Shown: in pieces, positions 44,856-53,379 of the stretch
Numbering within the stretch: the stretch's first letter is position 1
Layout of the letters: every line of letters starts with the position of its first letter
NCBI RefSeq assembly: GCF_016019955.1
Contig: NZ_JAECRZ010000001.1
Coordinates: 248,001-312,000, forward strand
Source of the DNA: Thiosulfatihalobacter marinus
GTDB taxonomy: Bacteria; Pseudomonadota; Alphaproteobacteria; Rhodobacterales; Rhodobacteraceae
Direction of reading: 5' to 3'
DNA: 64,000 nt
Translations under genes and position numbers: made by a program
The notes under the pieces: model-generated
Database searches by the model: none
What the model was told of the DNA's origin: nothing
What the model saw: the letters and a program-made list of their open reading frames with translations, nothing else

Positions 44856-45491
44856 CTATTTCTCTTCGGCGGTCTCTTCGGTGTTGTCCGTGGCACCGTC
44901 ATCGGATGCCGGGATCATGTCGTCGTCATCCGCGGCGGCGGCCCCGATATCGTCGAACAGTTCGGCGATTTCGAATTCTGCCTCGGCCTCGGCCTCGGCG
45001 GCCAGTTCCTGGATCGACTTGCCCGACGCCTGAAGCTCGGCTTCTTCTTCCGAGCGGGCGACGTTCAACTGGATCGTGACATCGACCTCGGGGTGCAGCA
45101 GCACGTGCACGTCATGCAGGCCCAGTTCCTTGATCGGCTTGGCCAGTGCGACCTGTTTCTTGTCGACCGAGAACCCACCGGCGGTGGCGGCATCGGCGGC
45201 GTCACGCGGGGTGACGGAGCCGTAGAGCGCGCCCGCGTCGGAGGCGGAGCGAATCACGATGAACTGCTGACCGGACAGGCGTTCGCCCAGAGCTTCGGCC
45301 TCTTTCCTGGTTTCCAGGTTGCGCGCTTCGAACTGCGCTTTCTGGGCCTCGAAGGACGCGATGTTGGCATCCGACGCGGTGAGAGCCTTGCCCTGGGGCA
45401 GCAGGAAGTTGCGCGCGAAGCCGGCCTTGACGTCGACAACGTCGCCCATCTGGCCCAGCTTGGCAACGCGTTCAAGAAGGATAACTTGCAT
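44856..45491 (-). CDS. rplI: 50S ribosomal protein L9
   Basis: A 211-residue protein. [36 protein letters not shown] is the L9 N-domain, followed by the long connecting helix and the C-domain. The last 60 residues are an acidic extension ([16 protein letters not shown], then a DDDD-rich end), longer than in enterobacteria but seen in Rhodobacterales. It is the last gene of rpsF-rpsR-rplI. Confidence 0.95.
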   Translation of the reverse strand: MQVILLERVAKLGQMGDVVDVKAGFARNFLLPQGKALTASDANIASFEAQKAQFEARNLETRKEAEALGERLSGQQFIVIRSASDAGALYGSVTPRDAADAATAGGFSVDKKQVALAKPIKELGLHDVHVLLHPEVDVTIQLNVARSEEEAELQASGKSIQELAAEAEAEAEFEIAELFDDIGAAAADDDDMIPASDDGATDNTEETAEEK

Positions 45492-45504
45492 CTGTCAGGT
45501 CTCC

Positions 45505-45732
45505 TTATTTCACGGCGTAGGGCAGCAGGGCGAGGAAGCGGGCGCGTTTGATGGCACGGGCCAGTTCACGCTGCTTCTTGGCCGATACGGCGGTGATGCG
45601 GGACGGCACGATCTTGCCGCGCTCGGAGATGTAGCGCTGAAGCAGTTTCGTGTCTTTGTAGTCGATCCTGGGTGCGTTGTCGCCCGAGAAGGGGCAGACC
45701 TTGCGGCGGCGGAAAAACGGTTTTGCAGCCAT
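45505..45732 (-). CDS. rpsR: 30S ribosomal protein S18
   Basis: A 75-residue basic protein: [24 protein letters not shown], then [35 protein letters not shown]. This is the typical S18 sequence and length. It lies between rpsF and rplI with gaps of 13-26 bases; S6 and S18 bind 16S rRNA as a pair. Confidence 0.97.
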   Translation of the reverse strand: MAAKPFFRRRKVCPFSGDNAPRIDYKDTKLLQRYISERGKIVPSRITAVSAKKQRELARAIKRARFLALLPYAVK

Positions 45733-45758
45733 GACTTAGTGTCCTTTCTTCAAGCTGA

Positions 45759-46112
45759 TCAGCGGCGCTCGCGACGGGTGTCGCGGTCGTCACGTTTCTG
45801 CATCTGGATCGAGGGACCCTCGGCGTGCTCGTCGACCTTGATGGTCAGGACGCGCATCACGTCGTCATGCAGGCGCATCAGGCGTTCCATTTCCTGAACA
45901 GCCGGCGCGGGGGCGTCGGATTTCAGGAAGGCATAGTGGCCCTTGCGGTTCTTGTTGATCTTGTAGGCCATCGTCTTGACGCCCCAGTACTCGCTGTCGA
46001 TGACGTTGCCGCCATTGTCAGCCAGAACGGTGCCAAAATGTTCGATGAGGCTTTCTGCTTGCGCGTTGGACAGATCCTGGCGCGAGATGAAAACATGCTC
46101 GTAAAGCGGCAT
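45759..46112 (-). CDS. rpsF: 30S ribosomal protein S6
   Basis: A 117-residue protein: MPLYEHVFISRQDLSNAQAESL at the start, GVKTMAYKINKNRKGHYAFL in the middle and RVLTIKVDEHAEGPS near the end. The start at 46112 is the family start; an in-frame extension to 46262 is not conserved. First gene of the ribosomal protein operon, with its promoter at 46220-46247. Confidence 0.96.
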   Translation of the reverse strand: MPLYEHVFISRQDLSNAQAESLIEHFGTVLADNGGNVIDSEYWGVKTMAYKINKNRKGHYAFLKSDAPAPAVQEMERLMRLHDDVMRVLTIKVDEHAEGPSIQMQKRDDRDTRRERR

Positions 46113-46219
46113 GTGCTCTCCATTCATTTTCAGGCGCATTTCAAAGCGTGGGGCATCCGGCCTTTCGCGCCCCACCCACGAGAGACTGCGCGGTTCATAT
46201 CTTTGCGAAAGGATGGCGC

Positions 46220-46247
46220 TGTATAGCCGAAATCCGGCGGTGTGCAA
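46220..46247 (-). promoter_or_regulatory. Promoter of the rpsF operon
   Basis: On the minus strand TTGCAC (46242-46247), 16-base spacer, TATACA (46220-46225). This leaves a leader of about 100 bases before rpsF, in which an S6/S18 autoregulatory site might be sought; none was recognised by eye. Confidence 0.55.
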
Positions 46248-46389
46248 CCCCGTGGAAAACATGCGCGGAAAACCCCCGAAATGGGGCGCGGCCAGCGGCG
46301 ATTTCCCAACTGATGCCCCATTCTTGCCGGAATTCGCAATGAGGATGGTGGCAACGCAAATGACATCGGGCCAGCAAGGAGATCAGGAC

Positions 46390-46884
46390 ATGGTTGCGCT
46401 GACCAATTTCATGGAAGAGGCGCGCTCGCGGGTGGCGACGGTCGAAGGCAAGGGCCATTCGATGCCGGTGCGCGCGGCCTCGGTGATTTTCGGGTTCGGG
46501 TTCATCTGGGCCGGAACCGGGCTTTGGCTGGTGCCGGGGCTGGACATGACGCCCGGCGTCCTGCTGGCCAAGATGGGCCTGTCGATCCTGATGGTGACAG
46601 CCGGTGTGGGCATGACCCAGATCGCCACGGAAAAGCCGCGCATGGAACTGCATTTCGATGCGCGCAACCGTCAGCTTCTGGTTTATGAATCGCTGCCGCG
46701 CGGTCGAAAGCATGTGACGCGGGCAATCAATTACGAGGACATTGCGCGTGTCAACGTAACGGACACGTTGTTGCAGGTGCATGATGATTCCGGACGGGAA
46801 CTGGTGGCGATGACGCTGGACGGGCCACATGCGCGGCTGGACGCCATTGCGCAACTGCGCAGCCAGGCCATCTTTCCCGGCTGA
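46390..46884 (+). CDS. Small membrane protein of unknown function
   Basis: A 164-residue protein with two membrane segments (about residues 32-50 and 57-77: AASVIFGFGFIWAGTGLWLV and AKMGLSILMVTAGVGMTQIA) and a C-terminal soluble part of about 85 residues (MELHFDARNRQLLVYE, then VNVTDTLLQVHDDSGRELVAMTLDG) that looks like a small beta-rich domain. AAGGAGA precedes the ATG at 46390; an upstream ATG at 46339 lacks one. No named family recognised. It is divergent from rpsF. Confidence 0.7.
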   Translation: MVALTNFMEEARSRVATVEGKGHSMPVRAASVIFGFGFIWAGTGLWLVPGLDMTPGVLLAKMGLSILMVTAGVGMTQIATEKPRMELHFDARNRQLLVYESLPRGRKHVTRAINYEDIARVNVTDTLLQVHDDSGRELVAMTLDGPHARLDAIAQLRSQAIFPG

Positions 46885-46917
46885 TCCGGGGGCACGGCCA
46901 GGTCATCAATCATGAAA

Positions 46918-46944
46918 AAGGCCGACGGAGATCCGTCGGTCTTT
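46918..46944 (+). terminator. Terminator before fabD
   Basis: A 7-bp stem CCGACGG (46922-46928) with CCGTCGG (46933-46939), AGAT loop, preceded by AAAAAGG and followed by TCTTT. Confidence 0.75.
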
Positions 46945-47038
46945 CCGCACATGTTTGTTGAACAGCTTGACCCAAGGTCGTTGCGCCTCTGGTCCGGGCG
47001 CGGTATTCCCGGCAAAAGATGAACAAGGAGGACGGTCC

Positions 47039-47980
47039 ATGAGCCGCGCATTCGTTTTTCCCGGGCAGGGCGCACAGACCATCGGTATGGGCAAGGCATT
47101 GGCCGAGGCCTATCCGGCGGCGCGGGCCGTGTTTGATGAAGTGGACGACGCTTTGGGTGAAAAGCTGAGCACGCTGATCTGGGAGGGCTCGCAGGACGAT
47201 CTGACGCTGACGCATAATGCGCAGCCTGCGTTGATGGCGACCTCTCTGGCGGCGATGAAGGCGCTGGAGGCCGAGGGTGTCACGATTGCAGCGGCCTCTT
47301 ATGTAGCGGGACATTCGCTGGGTGAGTATTCGGCACTGGCGGCGGCGGGGGCGCTGACGATCACGGATGCAGCGAGGCTGTTGCGCAAGCGCGGCGAGGC
47401 GATGCAGAAGGCCGTTCCCGTTGGGCAAGGCGCCATGGCGGCCCTGCTGGGGCTGGATTTCGAAAAAGCGCGTGATGTGGCCAAGGTGGCGGCGGAGGGC
47501 GAGATCTGCCAGGCGGCAAATGATAACGATCCGGGGCAGGTGGTTGTGTCGGGCCACAAGGGTGCGGTTGAGCGCGCGGTGGAGCTGGCACGGGAACATG
47601 GCGCCAAGCGCGCGGTGTTGCTGCCGGTGAGTGCGCCGTTCCATTGCGCCCTGATGCGTCCGGCGGCAGAGGCCATGGCCGAGGCGCTGAGCCATGTGAA
47701 TATCGAGCGCCCTGCCGTGCCGGTGGTGGCCAATGTGGTGGCCGAGGCGATCAATGATCCGGCGACAATCCGGTCGCTGCTGGTGGATCAGGTGACGGGA
47801 TCGGTGCGGTGGCGCGAATCGGTTCTTTGGATGGCGCAGCACGGGGTCAGCGAAGCCTGGGAGATTGGGGCAGGCAAGGCGCTGTCAGGCATGATCCGGC
47901 GGATTGACCGGTCGATCACGTGCAGGTCTGTGGGCACGCCCGAGGATGTGAAGGCCGCCGCGGGCAGCCTGAACGGCTGA
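47039..47980 (+). CDS. fabD: Malonyl-CoA:ACP transacylase
   Basis: A 313-residue enzyme loading malonyl groups onto ACP. FVFPGQGAQTIGMG begins the domain, the active-site Ser is in AGHSLGEYSALAAAG, and SAPFHCALMRPA carries the catalytic His. ATG at 47039 follows AAGGAGG. It is the first of fabD, fabG, acpP, fabF, all on the plus strand. Confidence 0.96.
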   Translation: MSRAFVFPGQGAQTIGMGKALAEAYPAARAVFDEVDDALGEKLSTLIWEGSQDDLTLTHNAQPALMATSLAAMKALEAEGVTIAAASYVAGHSLGEYSALAAAGALTITDAARLLRKRGEAMQKAVPVGQGAMAALLGLDFEKARDVAKVAAEGEICQAANDNDPGQVVVSGHKGAVERAVELAREHGAKRAVLLPVSAPFHCALMRPAAEAMAEALSHVNIERPAVPVVANVVAEAINDPATIRSLLVDQVTGSVRWRESVLWMAQHGVSEAWEIGAGKALSGMIRRIDRSITCRSVGTPEDVKAAAGSLNG

Positions 47981-47988
47981 GGCGGGGT

Positions 47989-48033
47989 CAAGAATTTTGG
48001 AAAATTCTTGCGCATTTTCTTTGCAAGAAAATG
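47989..48033 (+). promoter_or_regulatory. Two adjacent perfect stem-loops between fabD and fabG
   Basis: CAAGAATTTT-GG-AAAATTCTTG (47989-48010) and CATTTTCTT-TGC-AAGAAAATG (48013-48033) form two AT-rich hairpins back to back in a 77-base gap. There is no T tract, so they look like mRNA processing or stability elements rather than terminators. Confidence 0.6.
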
Positions 48034-48057
48034 GTGCGGTGAACAAAGGATAGGGAA

Positions 48058-48795
48058 ATGTTTGATCTGACTGGAAAAGCGGCGTTGGTGACAGGCGCGT
48101 CTGGCGGTATTGGCGGGGCGATTGCCAAGGCGTTGCATGGTGCGGGCGCGACAGTGGGCCTGTCGGGCACGCGTGTCGAGCCGCTGGAAGCGTTGGCGGC
48201 GGAGCTGGGTGAGAGGGCGCATGTCATGCCGTGCGATCTTGGCGACGGCGCGGCCGTGGATGCGCTGCCAAAGCAGGCCATCGCGGCGATGGGCGCGGTG
48301 GATATCCTGGTCAACAATGCGGGGATCACCCGCGACCAGATTTTCATGCGCATGTCGGATGAGGAATGGCAGAGTGTTCTGGACGTGAACCTGACCTCGA
48401 CCATGCGTCTGTGCCGGGGCGTGATGCGCCCGATGATGAAGGCGCGCTGGGGGCGTATCGTGAATATCAGCTCGATCGTGGGCGCCACGGGCAATGCCGG
48501 GCAGGCGAATTATGCGGCCTCCAAGGCCGGGATGGTGGGGTTGACCAAATCCATCGCCTATGAGGTGGCCAGCCGCAACATCACCGTGAACGCGGTGGCG
48601 CCGGGGTTCATTGCCACGGCGATGACCGACAAGCTGACCGACGACCAGAAGGGCAAGATCAACGCCCAGATCCCGGCCAACCGAATGGGCACGCCGGAAG
48701 AGATTGCGGCCGCCGTGCTGTATCTGGCCAGTGCCGAGGCCGGGTATGTGACGGGGACCACCTTGCATGTGAATGGCGGCATGGCCATGTTGTGA
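48058..48795 (+). CDS. fabG: 3-oxoacyl-ACP reductase
   Basis: A 245-residue short-chain dehydrogenase reducing 3-ketoacyl-ACP with NADPH. The cofactor loop is VTGASGGIGGAIA, LVNNAGITRDQIFMRM follows, and the catalytic Ser-Tyr-Lys is in NISSIVGATGNAGQANYAASKAG. The C-terminal EIAAAVLYLASAEAGYVTGTTLHVNGGMAML is typical of FabG. Downstream is acpP after 227 bases. Confidence 0.95.
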   Translation: MFDLTGKAALVTGASGGIGGAIAKALHGAGATVGLSGTRVEPLEALAAELGERAHVMPCDLGDGAAVDALPKQAIAAMGAVDILVNNAGITRDQIFMRMSDEEWQSVLDVNLTSTMRLCRGVMRPMMKARWGRIVNISSIVGATGNAGQANYAASKAGMVGLTKSIAYEVASRNITVNAVAPGFIATAMTDKLTDDQKGKINAQIPANRMGTPEEIAAAVLYLASAEAGYVTGTTLHVNGGMAML

Positions 48796-48846
48796 ACCTG
48801 TCACCGCCCGTAACCGGGTGGGTCGCGGATCACGTGCCGAAAGCGT

Positions 48847-48874
48847 TTGCCTTGTTGGGTGGATGTGCTATAGG
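48847..48874 (+). promoter_or_regulatory. Promoter of acpP
   Basis: TTGCCT (48847-48852), 16-base spacer, TATAGG (48869-48874), leaving a leader of about 140 bases to acpP. Confidence 0.5.
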
Positions 48875-49022
48875 CGGCGAAGATTTTCCCGGGGTGCCTA
48901 CAGGGCAGGCTTGGGGCAGACCGGGCAGCCGGACAAGAACCGCCCTCGTGGGGCAAAAACCAGAGCCTGCCGTCAGGGTGGGAATTCAACGGGCCAGCTG
49001 GCCATGAAGATGAGGAAATGAC

Positions 49023-49256
49023 ATGAGCGACGTCGCAGACCGCGTGAAAAAGATCGTTGTAGAGCACCTGGGTGTGGAAGAGGACAAGGTTGTCGAGAAC
49101 GCCTCGTTCATTGACGATCTGGGTGCAGACAGCCTGGACACCGTGGAGCTGGTGATGGCCTTTGAAGAAGAGTTCGGCATCGAGATCCCGGATGACGCGG
49201 CCGAAACCATCCAGACCTTCGGCGACGCGGTCAAGTTCATCTCGGAAGCCGCCTGA
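49023..49256 (+). CDS. acpP: Acyl carrier protein
   Basis: A 77-residue acidic protein carrying 4'-phosphopantetheine on the Ser of [21 protein letters not shown]. It shuttles acyl chains for FabD, FabG and FabF encoded around it. The length and sequence are standard. It has its own promoter and a terminator, as expected for a highly expressed gene. Confidence 0.97.
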   Translation: MSDVADRVKKIVVEHLGVEEDKVVENASFIDDLGADSLDTVELVMAFEEEFGIEIPDDAAETIQTFGDAVKFISEAA

Positions 49257-49301
49257 GCGTACCGGGTTGCCCTGCGGTCAAGCGGGGCGCCTGAGAGATT
49301 G

Positions 49302-49336
49302 AAACGCCCGCCTGCGCCTTGCGCGGCGGGCGTTTT
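49302..49336 (+). terminator. Intrinsic terminator after acpP
   Basis: AAACGCCCGCC (49302-49312) pairs with GGCGGGCGTTT (49324 onward), with additional TGCGC/GCGC pairing inside, followed by TTTT. Confidence 0.88.
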
Positions 49337-49496
49337 CGATTCCCGCGCCGATTGGGGGGGTGTTGTGATAGAGTGTTCGTGACCGACATGACGGTTTCCG
49401 CCGTGGATTTGCCGATTTGGCGATATCCCCGTGTGGCGGAACGGTGAAGGATCCATTTGACCAGAGCCTGGTCGAACGGCAGTTGGGAGGACAGCC

Positions 49497-50243
49497 ATGA
49501 TCATCTATCCAACAATCGAGCTGATGGGCGGGAAATGCGTTTCGCTGACGCGCGGGAGGCTGAGCGAGCCGTCGATCTGGCATGTCGACCCGGTAGAGAC
49601 AGCGCGGGGATTCGCTCAGGCCGGGGCCAGCTGGATGCATGTCACCGATCTGGACGGGGTGGCGGGGAGTGACCATGACAACGGTCCGCTGATCGAGGAA
49701 ATCATTCGTGCGGCGGGTATCCCGGTACAGCTGGGCGGCGGATTCCGGGCGCGCGAGCGGGTCGAGCAATGGATCGACAAGGGCGCCGGGCGCGTGGTGA
49801 TCGGAACGGCGGCGATTCGCGATCCGTCACTGGTGCTGGAACTGGCCAAGTATCACCCCGACCAGATTGTGCTGGCGATCGATATTTTCCAGGGGCAGCT
49901 GATGACCCATGGCTGGCAGGAAGCCAGCGCGATGCGCCCCGAAGACGTGCTGAGCGCCTTTGACGGCGCGCCGCTGGCCGGGGTGATCGTGACCGATATC
50001 GACAGCGACATCATGGATGGTGACGGGCAGATCGGGGTGATTGCCGGGCTGGCGGACCACACGCGCCATCCGGTGATCGCGCGGGGCACCGTGCGCGGGC
50101 CCGACGACGTATCGCGGCTGAATTACGTGCCGGGAATCGCCGGAACGATCATTGGCCGGGCGCTGTTTTCACGTGACGTGACTTTGGAAGACGCGCTGAA
50201 GCTGGCCCGGCCCGACACAGGCGCAAAGGCAGAGTTCATCTGA
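49497..50243 (+). CDS. HisA-like TIM-barrel protein
   Basis: A 248-residue paralogue of HisA (ProFAR isomerase of histidine synthesis). GGGFRARERVEQWIDKGAGRVVIGTAA and TIIGRALF are the two phosphate-binding sites, LAIDIFQGQLMTHGW retains the second catalytic Asp (129), and VIVTDIDSD the Thr/Asp. The first catalytic Asp (position 8 in HisA) is Glu here (PTIELMGGKC). No other his genes are near and it is not in a his operon. GGGAGGACAGCC precedes the ATG. It may be a redundant HisA or have a changed substrate. Confidence 0.8.
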   Translation: MIIYPTIELMGGKCVSLTRGRLSEPSIWHVDPVETARGFAQAGASWMHVTDLDGVAGSDHDNGPLIEEIIRAAGIPVQLGGGFRARERVEQWIDKGAGRVVIGTAAIRDPSLVLELAKYHPDQIVLAIDIFQGQLMTHGWQEASAMRPEDVLSAFDGAPLAGVIVTDIDSDIMDGDGQIGVIAGLADHTRHPVIARGTVRGPDDVSRLNYVPGIAGTIIGRALFSRDVTLEDALKLARPDTGAKAEFI

Positions 50244-50293
50244 ACGCGAAACCGGTTGCCACAACCGGGCCGCCGCCGCCGCGATGGCAGGTA

Positions 50294-50317
50294 ACGCGGC
50301 TGGGGGCCGCGTCTTTT
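50294..50317 (+). terminator. Terminator after the HisA-like gene
   Basis: ACGCGGC (50294-50300) pairs with GCCGCGT (50306-50312) around a TGGGG loop, followed by CTTTT. Confidence 0.7.
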
Positions 50318-50406
50318 GCTGCGCGGTTTCCTGCCCCGTGCTCTTGCCCATCGGGGGTGATGCGGGGTATGAGCAAAAAAAGACTTCTGAGGAAGGGCAC
50401 ATCATC

Positions 50407-51672
50407 ATGCGTCGTGTTGTTGTTACTGGGCTGGGGCTCGTTACGCCGCTTGCCAGCGGTGTCGAAGAAAGCTGGTCGCGGATTTTGGATGGGCAATCGG
50501 GGGCCGGGCCGATTACGCGGTTCGATGCCGAGGCATCGGGCGTGGCCACGACCTATGCCTGTGAAGTGCCGCGCGGTGACGGCAGCAATGGCACGTTCAA
50601 TCCCGATGACTGGATGCCGCCCAAGGAACAGCGCAAGATCGAGGATTTCATCCTTTATTCCATCGCCGCGGCCGAGATGGCCTGTCGCGATGCGGACTGG
50701 TTGCCCGAAGACGAAGAGGCGCGCCTTCGCACCGGCGTGATGATCGGGTCGGGCATCGGTGGTCTTGGCTCGATTGCGCAAACCGCGAACCTGATCAAGG
50801 AGCGCGGGCCGCGCCGGGTGTCGCCGTTCTTTATTCCGGGGGCGCTGATCAACCTGGCCTCGGGGCAGGTGTCGATCCGGTTCGGCTTCAAGGGGCCGAA
50901 CCATTCGGTGGTGACGGCCTGTTCCACCGGCGCCCATGCGATTGGCGATGCCAGCCGGATGATCAAATCGGGCGATGCGGATGTGATGATCGCGGGCGGG
51001 GGCGAAGCCTGTATCTGCGAGATCGGCATTGCCGGGTTCAACGCCTGCAAGGCGCTGTCGACAAAATATGCCGACAATCCACAGGCGGCGAGCCGTCCCT
51101 ATGACGGTGATCGCGACGGGTTCGTGATGGGCGAAGGCGCGGGCGTTGTGGTGCTGGAAGACTATGAGCACGCCAAGGCGCGCGGGGCGAAAATCTATGC
51201 CGAGGTGCTGGGCTATGGCCTGTCGGGCGACGCTTATCACATTACCGCGCCGTCCGAGGATGGCGACGGGGCCGAACGCTCGATGCGGGCGGCGCTGCGC
51301 AATGCCGGGCTGGAACCTGCGGATCTGGATTATGTGAACGCGCATGGCACATCGACCATGGCGGACACGATCGAGCTTGGCGCGGTAGAGCGGCTGATGG
51401 GCGATGCGGCGGGCAAGATCACTATGTCTTCGACCAAGTCGATGACCGGCCACCTGCTGGGCGCGGCCGGGGCAATCGAGGCGATATTCTCGATCCTGGC
51501 GATCCGCGATCAGGTGGCGCCGCCCACCATCAACCTGGACAATCCGGCGGTGGAATCGCCTGTGGACCTGGCCCCGAATGCCAAGCGTGAACGCGACATA
51601 AACGTGGCCTTGTCGAATTCCTTTGGCTTTGGCGGCACCAACGCATCGGTGATCTTCGGAAAGGTTGACTGA
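50407..51672 (+). CDS. fabF: 3-oxoacyl-ACP synthase II
   Basis: A 421-residue condensing enzyme extending acyl-ACP with malonyl-ACP. The catalytic Cys is in VVTACSTGAHAIG and the two His in NAHGTSTMADT and KSMTGHLLGAAGAIE. MRRVVVTGLGLVTPL at 50407 is the family start; the frame continues upstream without homology. Its TGA overlaps the mltG ATG, so the two are translationally coupled. Confidence 0.97.
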   Translation: MRRVVVTGLGLVTPLASGVEESWSRILDGQSGAGPITRFDAEASGVATTYACEVPRGDGSNGTFNPDDWMPPKEQRKIEDFILYSIAAAEMACRDADWLPEDEEARLRTGVMIGSGIGGLGSIAQTANLIKERGPRRVSPFFIPGALINLASGQVSIRFGFKGPNHSVVTACSTGAHAIGDASRMIKSGDADVMIAGGGEACICEIGIAGFNACKALSTKYADNPQAASRPYDGDRDGFVMGEGAGVVVLEDYEHAKARGAKIYAEVLGYGLSGDAYHITAPSEDGDGAERSMRAALRNAGLEPADLDYVNAHGTSTMADTIELGAVERLMGDAAGKITMSSTKSMTGHLLGAAGAIEAIFSILAIRDQVAPPTINLDNPAVESPVDLAPNAKRERDINVALSNSFGFGGTNASVIFGKVD

Positions 51673-52823
51673 TGTGGCGCGCGATTGCCTCGAACGCGAT
51701 CACGCTGTTGATCGTGGGGCTTTTCCTGTTGGGTGGTATCGTTCTGTTCGGCCAGTCGCAGTACAAGGCCGAGGGACCGCTGGAAGAGGCGATCTGTTTG
51801 CGGGTGGAGCGCGGTTCGAACATGAGCCGGGTTTCCCGCGATCTTGAGGGGAAGGGCGCGATTACCAATGGCACGCTGTTCCGGCTGGGGGCCGAGTATT
51901 CGGACAAGTCCGGGGCGCTCAAGGCCGGCAGTTTCCTGATCCCCGCCGGGGCCACGATGGCCGATATCACCGATATCGTGACCCGTGGCGGCGCCAGCAC
52001 ATGCGGCACCGAGGTGGTGTATCGCATCGGGGTAACGCAACAATCGGTGCAGGTGCGCGAACTGGATCCGGCGACGACAAAATTTGTCGAGGTGGCGGCG
52101 TTTGATCCCAAGGCGGAAGAATTCCCGCAGAGCTATACGCAAGTGCGCGGGCAGCCCGATACGCGCTATCGGATTTCCGTGGCCGAGGGTGTGACCAGCT
52201 GGCAGGTGATGGATGCCTTGCACGGCATCGATCTGCTGACGGGCGAGATTGAGCGGCCCGAGGAAGGATCGCTGGCGCCGGACAGCTATGAGGTGCGCGC
52301 CGGGGATACACGGGCCAGCGTTATCGAGCGGATGCAGGACGCGCAGCGCGTGTTGCTGGAAGCGGCCTGGGAAGGGCGGTCGGATGCGGTGCCGCTCTCA
52401 ACGCCGCAGGAGTTGTTGATCCTTGCCTCGATCATCGAGAAGGAAACCGGTGTGCCGGAAGAACGCGGAACGGTGGCCAGCGTGTTCGTCAACCGGCTCA
52501 AGCGCGGGATGCGGCTGCAAACCGACCCGACGGTGATTTATGGTGTCACCAAGGGCGAGGGCGTGCTGGGGCGCGGGTTGCGCCAGAGCGAATTGCGGCG
52601 GGAAACGCCGTGGAATACCTATGTGATTTCCGGATTACCGCCCACGCCGATTGCCAATCCGGGCCGGGCCAGCCTGGAGGCGGCGGCCAATCCCGAGACC
52701 ACGGATCTGATATTCTTTGTGGCGGATGGCACCGGCGGACATGCCTTTGCGGCCACTCTGGCCGAGCATAACCGCAATGTCGCCAAGTGGCGCCAGATCG
52801 AAGCCGAGCGCGCCAACCAATAG
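51672..52823 (+). CDS. mltG: Endolytic transglycosylase MltG
   Basis: A 383-residue inner membrane protein with one N-terminal membrane segment (about residues 7-26), a LysM-like region and the YceG catalytic domain. The catalytic Glu is in ILASIIEKETGVPEERGTVASVFVNRLKRGM; LQTDPTVIYG and YNTY-like WNTYVISGLPPTPIANPG complete the family signature. It cuts nascent glycan strands. It is the last chromosomal gene before the GTA cluster. Confidence 0.95.
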   Translation: MWRAIASNAITLLIVGLFLLGGIVLFGQSQYKAEGPLEEAICLRVERGSNMSRVSRDLEGKGAITNGTLFRLGAEYSDKSGALKAGSFLIPAGATMADITDIVTRGGASTCGTEVVYRIGVTQQSVQVRELDPATTKFVEVAAFDPKAEEFPQSYTQVRGQPDTRYRISVAEGVTSWQVMDALHGIDLLTGEIERPEEGSLAPDSYEVRAGDTRASVIERMQDAQRVLLEAAWEGRSDAVPLSTPQELLILASIIEKETGVPEERGTVASVFVNRLKRGMRLQTDPTVIYGVTKGEGVLGRGLRQSELRRETPWNTYVISGLPPTPIANPGRASLEAAANPETTDLIFFVADGTGGHAFAATLAEHNRNVAKWRQIEAERANQ

Positions 52824-52885
52824 GCGTGCCCGGCGGAGGCAATATGGGCGATCTGTGCGTTAACCTTATGATAATACGGTAAAAC

Positions 52886-52914
52886 TTGACCCGGCGTACG
52901 CTTTCGGGTAGAGA
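52886..52914 (+). promoter_or_regulatory. Candidate promoter of the GTA cluster
   Basis: TTGACC (52886-52891), 17-base spacer, TAGAGA (52909-52914), in an AT-richer stretch between mltG and the first GTA gene. In R. capsulatus the GTA promoter is driven by GafA with CtrA influence; no such site could be verified by eye. Confidence 0.5.
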
Positions 52915-52941
52915 TTGTGTCATGCTGGCAGACATGTGAAC

Positions 52942-52976
52942 AGGCCCCGGGGCAAGCGCCCCCGCGGGCCTTTTTC
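52942..52976 (+). terminator. Terminator-like hairpin in the GTA leader
   Basis: AGGCCC-CGGGGC (52942-52953) pairs, with a small bulge, with GCCCCC-GCGGGCCT (52958-52971) around an AAGC loop; TTTTT follows. It lies downstream of the candidate promoter and 50 bases before the first GTA start codon. It may end mltG transcripts, or attenuate GTA transcription. Confidence 0.7.
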
Positions 52977-53028
52977 ATGTGTTGCTTGTGCGGAGGGGGC
53001 AACCGCGCATGAGAGGCAATGAGCACAT

Positions 53029-53379
53029 ATGACCCTGACTTCCCCGCCTGAGGGCGCCACGGAACTGACCCGACGGATCGAAGAGCTGCGCGACGCGTTG
53101 CAGGTGGTTTGCACAAACCTCGTGCAATGTGACGAAACGGTCTTGCGCCCGGAACACCGGGCGCTGGCCGAGGCGAAACATTTGCTGGACCAGGTGCGTG
53201 CCTGTGTCCGGCTGGCCATTGAAACGGAGACACGCTTTGACAACAGAACCCGAACGCAAGCGGGATGTACCCGCGCCACAGCCCTTGATCTTGAAGGGGC
53301 ACGCGCTTCGATCCGGTGCCGACTGGATCGCCTCCGAACCTGCCGGGGTGCAGGCGGATTTCCTGGACAGTCTGAGTGA
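53029..53379 (+). CDS. GTA gp1, small terminase-like protein
   Basis: A 116-residue protein at the position of GTA gp1. The first 70 residues are helical (TRRIEELRDALQVVC, then RALAEAKHLLDQVRACVRLA), fitting the DNA-recognition subunit of a terminase that in GTAs has lost sequence specificity. The C-terminal third is read from DNA that also encodes the start of the large terminase in another frame (143-base overlap), so the true functional end may be nearer residue 70. Assignment rests mainly on position. Confidence 0.7.
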   Translation: MTLTSPPEGATELTRRIEELRDALQVVCTNLVQCDETVLRPEHRALAEAKHLLDQVRACVRLAIETETRFDNRTRTQAGCTRATALDLEGARASIRCRLDRLRTCRGAGGFPGQSE

